The notes under the pieces: generated by a model
Seen by the model: only the letters and a program-made list of their open reading frames with translations
Told to the model about the DNA's origin: nothing
The model's database searches: none
Shown here: one piece after another, positions 60,194 to 64,000 of the stretch
How the letters are laid out: each line of letters opens with the position of its first letter
Numbering within the stretch: the first letter of the stretch is position 1
Assembly (NCBI GenBank): GCA_965246835.1
Contig: CBDFFQ010000001.1
Location: 496,001-560,000 of the forward strand
Source of the DNA: JANPPS01 sp965246835
GTDB taxonomy: Bacteria > Pseudomonadota > Alphaproteobacteria > Acetobacterales > Acetobacteraceae
Length of the DNA stretch: 64,000 bases
Direction: 5' to 3'
Translations under genes and position numbers: made by a program

Positions 60194-60528
60194 CCCGTTC
60201 CCCCGCTATCTGGCCGGCGCTGGCGCTTTTGCTGTTATCGGCCTGCAGCCAGGCGCCGCGCACCCGGGCAGATGCCGCCAGCACGGCCGCCTGCCGGGCC
60301 GAGGCGGATCGCACCTATGCCGCCCAGAACCGGCGGGACCTTTCGCAACGCGATCAGCGGGACACGCCCTATGCCAGCTCTTACCTCCCTGGCATCACCA
60401 CGCGCGACCTCGGCGCCCGCTTCGCCCGCGACAATCAGGTGCAATCCTGCCTGAACAGCTCCACGAGGGGCGGCGGGCAAGCGTTGGATACCGGCACGGG
60501 CCCGACATTCAGCCCCGCCCAGCAATAG
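60190..60528 (+). CDS. Small predicted lipoprotein
   Basis: The protein has 112 aa with a type II signal: a hydrophobic run AIWPALALLLLSAC and lipobox LSAC (Cys at residue 19), so it is predicted to be lipid-anchored. The mature part is polar, rich in Arg, Asp, Gln and Ala, with two more cysteines (residues about 36 and 92) that could form a disulfide. No domain is recognised. The ATG overlaps the preceding stop. Confidence 0.7.
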   Translation: MTRSPAIWPALALLLLSACSQAPRTRADAASTAACRAEADRTYAAQNRRDLSQRDQRDTPYASSYLPGITTRDLGARFARDNQVQSCLNSSTRGGGQALDTGTGPTFSPAQQ

Positions 60529-60603
60529 AGCCACACCCCGGCACCGTTGCCGGGGCTCGCGTGCCCGCCTAAAGCTGCTGCCGTCCTCATCAGGAGAGCC
60601 GCT

Positions 60604-60954
60604 TTGAGCAAGATCATCCGCACCGAGCCGAACAAAGTCCTGGCCAAGGCCGTGGAATATCACGGTTTCGTCTTCGTTCAGGGCGTGACGGCGCAGGACC
60701 TGAGCCTCGACATCACCGGGCAGACCCGGGAAGTCCTGGCCGGGATCGACGCGATCCTGGAGACCCATGGCACCGACAACTCCCGCCTGCTTTCGGCCCA
60801 GATTTGGCTGAAGGACATTCGGGACCGGGACGCGATGAACGCACTCTGGTCGGCTTGGCTGCCAGACGGCGCCGCACCGGCCCGGGCCTGCGTTCAGGCC
60901 AACATGGCGGACCCGCGACACCTGGTCGAGATTATGGTCGTCACCTGCAAATAG
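60604..60954 (+). CDS. RidA/YjgF family protein
   Basis: The protein has 116 aa, of the YjgF/RidA fold. Visible family stretches are FVFVQGVTAQDLSLDITGQT, LLSAQIWLKDIRDRDAMNAL, and PARACVQANMADPRHLVEIM, which includes the conserved Arg and Glu of the subunit-interface site. RidA members hydrolyse reactive enamine/imine intermediates, though some groups lack this activity. The start is TTG at 60604 with a strong AGGAGAG site. Confidence 0.85.
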   Translation: MSKIIRTEPNKVLAKAVEYHGFVFVQGVTAQDLSLDITGQTREVLAGIDAILETHGTDNSRLLSAQIWLKDIRDRDAMNALWSAWLPDGAAPARACVQANMADPRHLVEIMVVTCK

Positions 60955-61244
60955 CCGTGTAGCCGGTCCGGTTCAGGCGGCGGGACCGGCAGTGCACGCT
61001 GGCGAGACTCCGCCGACTGCGACGCAAAGGACGCACTGTTGCATTTTTATCATCACAGAAAAATTTTTGTTTCGTGAACGTTTCACGAGGACGTGATTGG
61101 GACAGCAATCCTGTTCCAGATGGTTATCCACAGGGTAATTTGGGCGAAAATCGCGGCTTTAGCGTGACCTGGGTGACTTCGGGTTGCAAGTTTCAGGCTG
61201 CTGCGGTCTCCAAGGTCACGACACAGTGACCGAGGGACTAAGGC
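60955..61244. other. Intergenic region upstream of CHAP gene
   Basis: This 290-bp stretch is markedly more AT-rich in its middle (gcatttttatcatcacag and following) than the rest of the window. It contains a near-palindrome CGTGAACGTTTCACG (61074-61088) and a perfect DnaA-box-like TTATCCACA at 61124-61132. It probably holds the CHAP gene promoter. No RNA gene was recognised. Confidence 0.5.
61124..61132 (+). other. DnaA-box-like 9-mer
   Basis: TTATCCACA matches the high-affinity DnaA box exactly. It is a single site in a promoter region, so it is more likely a possible regulatory site, or chance, than part of an origin. Confidence 0.3.
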
Positions 61245-62162
61245 ATGACGGCAGGCTGGTTTGGTGGACGGATGCAGCGCCTTGCGATGATGGGCGCTAT
61301 CCTCGCACTCTCCGCCCCTCTGGCAACTGGATCGGCAGATGCCCGGTCCCGTAACGGCAGCTTCCACAGTGCCTCGGTACGGTCGCACGCCCGGGTGATC
61401 CAGGGCGGCATGTCTTATGCGCGCTACAGCCGTGGCTATAGCTCCGGCGGGCGGCTGCAATGCGTCCCATTCGCCCGCGACAATTCCGGCATCGAGCTTT
61501 CCGGCAACGCCGGCACGTGGTGGAACGCCGCCAGCGGCGTCTATGAGCGCGGCTCCCGCCCCGAAGTCGGCAGCGTGCTCAACTTCCGGTCCACCGGCCG
61601 CATCCGCATGGGTCACGTCGCGGTGGTGTCCAACGTCATCGACGGCCGCAATGTCGAGATCGACCACGCCAACTGGTCCGGCCGTGGCGCCATCACCCGG
61701 AACATGCGCGTGATCGACGTGTCGCCCGCCAATGACTGGACCGCCGTCCGCGTGGCCCTCGCCAGCACCGGCGATTATGGCAGCGTGTATCCCACATACG
61801 GCTTCATCTATGACCGCCCGGACCGCGGCACGATGATCGCCAACACCGCCATCGCCCGCAGCCCGTCACCGATGCTGGCCGCCGCACCGCGCGACTTCCG
61901 GCCGTCCGCCGAGCGCGTCCTGGTCAGCCTCGGCACGACCGAGGACGAGGAGGTGGCCGAGGCTGCGGACGACATGCCGCGGGTGCACCGTGCGGCGAGA
62001 AGCCGCGGCCATGTGGCGCGGGTCAGCTACTTCATGCCGGCCTCCCGTTCCACCCACGCCGCCCAGGGCCGCAGCAGCCGCGCCGTGGTGACACCCGTCA
62101 GCGCGCGCAATAATGGCGCCGTGCATGCCCCCGGCGGCAAGCGGTCCCGCCACCGGCTATAG
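61245..62162 (+). CDS. CHAP-domain secreted protein (putative cell wall amidase)
   Basis: The protein has 305 aa. A signal peptide ends near ADA (residue 33), with an internal Met at 10 as alternative start. The CHAP domain spans about 68-175, with the catalytic Cys in LQCVPFARDNSGIELSGNAG and the His in RIRMGHVAVVSNV. A long basic, disordered tail (200-305) follows, rich in Arg, Ser and His. CHAP enzymes cleave peptidoglycan peptide bonds. GAGGGA precedes the ATG. Confidence 0.85.
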   Translation: MTAGWFGGRMQRLAMMGAILALSAPLATGSADARSRNGSFHSASVRSHARVIQGGMSYARYSRGYSSGGRLQCVPFARDNSGIELSGNAGTWWNAASGVYERGSRPEVGSVLNFRSTGRIRMGHVAVVSNVIDGRNVEIDHANWSGRGAITRNMRVIDVSPANDWTAVRVALASTGDYGSVYPTYGFIYDRPDRGTMIANTAIARSPSPMLAAAPRDFRPSAERVLVSLGTTEDEEVAEAADDMPRVHRAARSRGHVARVSYFMPASRSTHAAQGRSSRAVVTPVSARNNGAVHAPGGKRSRHRL

Positions 62163-62678
62163 GCCGCCCAGGACTCCAAGCCCGGCGCCGGCGCCCAACA
62201 GCAGCAGCGGATGCAGGCGCGTGGCCAGCATCCCTGCCGCCGCCAGCGCCGTGATGGCGGCCGTCAGCCAGCCATGGGTCGTGCTCTCCGTCAGCAGCGC
62301 CGCCGCGGCGATCACCAGCCCGACCGTCACCGGCACCAGCCCGGCCTGCACGATCTTCCGCCAAGTCCGGTCCCGGAACCGCTCCCAGGCGCTGGCGGTG
62401 AACCAGCTCAACACGCTGCTGGGCCCCACCATCCCGAGTGTGGCGACGATGGCGCCAGGGATGCCGGCCACCCGCGCGCCGACCAAGGTCGAAACCAGGA
62501 CGTTGGGCCCCGGCGCCGCCTGCGCCAGCGCGAACAGGGCCGCGAACTCCCGCGCCGTCATCCAGCCATGCTGGTCCACGACCTGCCGCTGCATCTCCGG
62601 CAGCACCGGCGACACGCCGCCCACGGCCAGCAACGAGAGCTGGGCATAGATCTGCGCCAGGCTGACCAAGTCACTCAT
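62157..62678 (-). CDS. Chromate transporter family, half-size (second)
   Basis: This is a single CHR domain of 173 aa with about five to six helices. The characteristic motifs are LLAVGGVSPVLPEM, HGWMTAREFAALFALAQA and APGPN. Full ChrA has two such domains; here they are two adjacent genes that overlap by 8 bp and probably form a heterodimer. The transported anion is not certain. The stop overlaps the end of the CHAP gene. Confidence 0.85.
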   Translation of the reverse strand: MSDLVSLAQIYAQLSLLAVGGVSPVLPEMQRQVVDQHGWMTAREFAALFALAQAAPGPNVLVSTLVGARVAGIPGAIVATLGMVGPSSVLSWFTASAWERFRDRTWRKIVQAGLVPVTVGLVIAAAALLTESTTHGWLTAAITALAAAGMLATRLHPLLLLGAGAGLGVLGGL

Positions 62679-63207
62679 CGGGCCAAGCCCGCCAATGCAA
62701 CAGCACGCTGAGCGGCACCAACGTCAGCATGGTCGGCAACAAAGGCAGCCGCAGGATGGCGATGCACCCGACCGCGACGCCCGCCACGCACAGCCCCAAG
62801 ACCTGCCGCCGCAACGGCCAGGCGATCTTGAGCGCCGTCGCCACCACCAACCCCGCAGCGGCCGCGGACAATCCGATGAAGGCGTGCTGCACGACCGGCA
62901 GCCCGCCATACCGGGCATAGAGCCAGCCCAGCCCGACCGCGATCGCCATCGGCGCCGATAGCAGCCCGCCCAGCGCCACCACGGACCCGAGCGGCCCATA
63001 GAACCGCGCGCCCAGCGCCACGCTGAAATTGCAGATGTTCGGCCCCGGTAGGAATTGGCACAGCGCGAACAAATCGTTGAACTCGGCGGCGGTCAGCCAG
63101 CGCCGCTGCTCCACGATCATGCGCCGGGCCATCGGCAGCACGCCGCCGAAGCCCATCACGCCCACCCCGAAGAACCCGGTGAACAGCTCCCAGCGCGGCG
63201 GCCGCAC
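62671..63207 (-). CDS. Chromate transporter family, half-size (first)
   Basis: This is the partner CHR-domain protein, 178 aa, with FFGVGVMGFGGVLPMARRMI, QRRWLTAAEFNDLFALCQFL and PGPNICNFSVALGARFYGPL. The start is GTG at 63205-63207, 2 bp after the stop of the dehydrogenase gene. A small N-terminal basic segment precedes helix 1. The pair may export chromate or act on another oxyanion. Confidence 0.85.
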   Translation of the reverse strand: MRPPRWELFTGFFGVGVMGFGGVLPMARRMIVEQRRWLTAAEFNDLFALCQFLPGPNICNFSVALGARFYGPLGSVVALGGLLSAPMAIAVGLGWLYARYGGLPVVQHAFIGLSAAAAGLVVATALKIAWPLRRQVLGLCVAGVAVGCIAILRLPLLPTMLTLVPLSVLLHWRAWPDE

Positions 63208-63209
63208 GC

Positions 63210-64000
63210 CTATGTCACCTGGTTCCTCGGCGTGCGCCCGGCCAGCACGGCGTCGATCCCATCCAGCACCAGATGGCCCATCGCGTCCCGCGTCTCGCGC
63301 GTGGCGGAACCCAGATGCGGCAGCAGCACCACATTCTCCAACGCCATCAACTCCGGCGCGACCGCGGGCTCGTTATTATAGACATCGAGCCCCGCCGCCG
63401 CGACCTGGCCGGAGCGCAGCGCCGCCGCCAGCGCCGCATCGTCGATCAGCGTGCCGCGCGCCGCGTTGGCGACGATGGCACCGTGCGGCAGCTTGGCAAT
63501 CCGCGCCGCATCGAGCCAATGCCGCGTCCCCTCCCCGCCCGGCGCATGCAGGCTCAACACGTCGCAGACCGGCAGGAAGGTGTCATCGGTCTCGTGATAC
63601 GTCGCGCCATGCTCCAGCTCCGGCGGCAGGCGCTGCTGGTCGCGGTAGTGCACCGCCATGCCGAAGCCGCGCGCCATCTGCGCCAGTTCGCGCCCGATGC
63701 GGCCCATGCCGAAGATGCCGAGCCGGCGGCCCGCGACGCCCGTGCCCATCAGCTGCGTCGGCGCCCAGCCCTTCCACTGGCCCGACCGCACCAGCCGCTC
63801 CCCCTCCCCCGCCCGGCGCGCGGCGGCCAAGATCAGCAGCATGGCGCATTCGGCGGTGGCGACGCTCAGCACGTCCGGCGTGTTGACCACGGGGATGCCC
63901 CGCGCGCGGGCGGCCGCAATGTCGATATGGTCGTAGCCGACGCTAAAGGTGCCGATCACGCGCACGCTGGCGGGCAGGGCTTGAATGGTCGCGGCATCGA
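63210..64000 (-). CDS. 2-hydroxyacid dehydrogenase, partial (N-terminus beyond right edge)
   Basis: This is an NAD(P)-dependent D-isomer-specific 2-hydroxyacid dehydrogenase, possibly glyoxylate/hydroxypyruvate reductase. The visible part has 263 residues and the frame stays open to the edge. It shows VGYDHIDIAAARARGIPV, the nucleotide-binding GIFGMGRIGRELAQMARGF, the catalytic Arg in VANAARGTLIDDAALAAAL, AGLDVYNNEP with the Glu, and the catalytic His in LLPHLGSAT. It is coupled to the chromate transporter genes by spacing only. Confidence 0.87.
   Translation of the reverse strand, partial: DAATIQALPASVRVIGTFSVGYDHIDIAAARARGIPVVNTPDVLSVATAECAMLLILAAARRAGEGERLVRSGQWKGWAPTQLMGTGVAGRRLGIFGMGRIGRELAQMARGFGMAVHYRDQQRLPPELEHGATYHETDDTFLPVCDVLSLHAPGGEGTRHWLDAARIAKLPHGAIVANAARGTLIDDAALAAALRSGQVAAAGLDVYNNEPAVAPELMALENVVLLPHLGSATRETRDAMGHLVLDGIDAVLAGRTPRNQVT

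Noticed and set aside
61124..61132. Replication origin
   Set aside because: Only one DnaA box is seen, with no box cluster, partition genes or dnaA/dnaN genes.

Overview
The window is a very GC-rich, gene-dense piece of a bacterial chromosome. Stop/start overlaps of the ATGA, GTGA and TTGA type are frequent, as are GTG and TTG starts. The gene content (ben/cat aromatic catabolism, several MCD-type molybdenum hydroxylase genes, HAAT and taurine-type importers) suggests a metabolically versatile alphaproteobacterium, most likely of the Acetobacteraceae type. That placement is an inference from gene content, not a phylogeny. No rRNA, tRNA or CRISPR array was seen.

Layout. 1-2623 (minus): polar amino acid importer (two permeases, binding protein) and a nitroreductase. 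2822-7007 (minus): a CoxL/CoxM/CoxS-type molybdenum hydroxylase whose FeS subunit is fused to a CoxG domain. 7113-11176 (plus): a taurine/nitrate-type ABC importer followed by two DUF1989 proteins related to carboxyguanidine deiminase, without a carboxylase or allophanate hydrolase. 11235-18506 (minus): a complete benzoate-to-3-oxoadipate-enol-lactone operon, benABCD-catABC plus an FAD monooxygenase. 18624-23135 (minus): a five-gene branched-chain-type importer, divergent from a BenM/CatM-like LysR gene (23278-24189). Perfect ATAC-N7-GTAT sites lie upstream of benA and directly in front of the regulator, tying catabolism, uptake and regulator together.

24357-25408 is an IS630-type element with recognisable ends and TA duplication. 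Beside it is a protein (25510-27744) with two FHA domains, a K-x-H phosphothreonine-lyase-like region and a glycine zipper. 27990-35180 is a TetR-controlled cluster: OsmC-like protein, acyl-CoA-dehydrogenase-like flavoprotein, ferredoxin, double rhodanese, cyanate/nitrate-type importer and cyanase. It looks like a pathway for a sulfur- and cyano-containing nitrogen source. 36492-37055 encodes nine identical 18-residue repeats whose DNA differs only at synonymous positions; a DUF6065-like gene follows. A GGDEF/EAL protein lies at 37967-39856.

40416-49278 is a tightly packed Ser/Thr phosphorylation module: TelA-like protein, VWA protein, zinc-ribbon FHA protein, duplicated membrane sensor, helical protein, PknG-like kinase and PP2C phosphatase. 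49275-52969 holds an MFS pump, a DUF192 protein, an AcuC-type deacetylase that appears to start at CTG, and a PrpB-like lyase. 53092-58356 is a coxG-coxD-coxE-xdhC (split)-mocA run of molybdenum hydroxylase maturation genes, which probably serves the 2822-7007 enzyme although it is 46 kb away. The right end has an amidase, a small lipoprotein, a RidA-like protein, a CHAP-domain protein, two half-size chromate transporters and a partial 2-hydroxyacid dehydrogenase.
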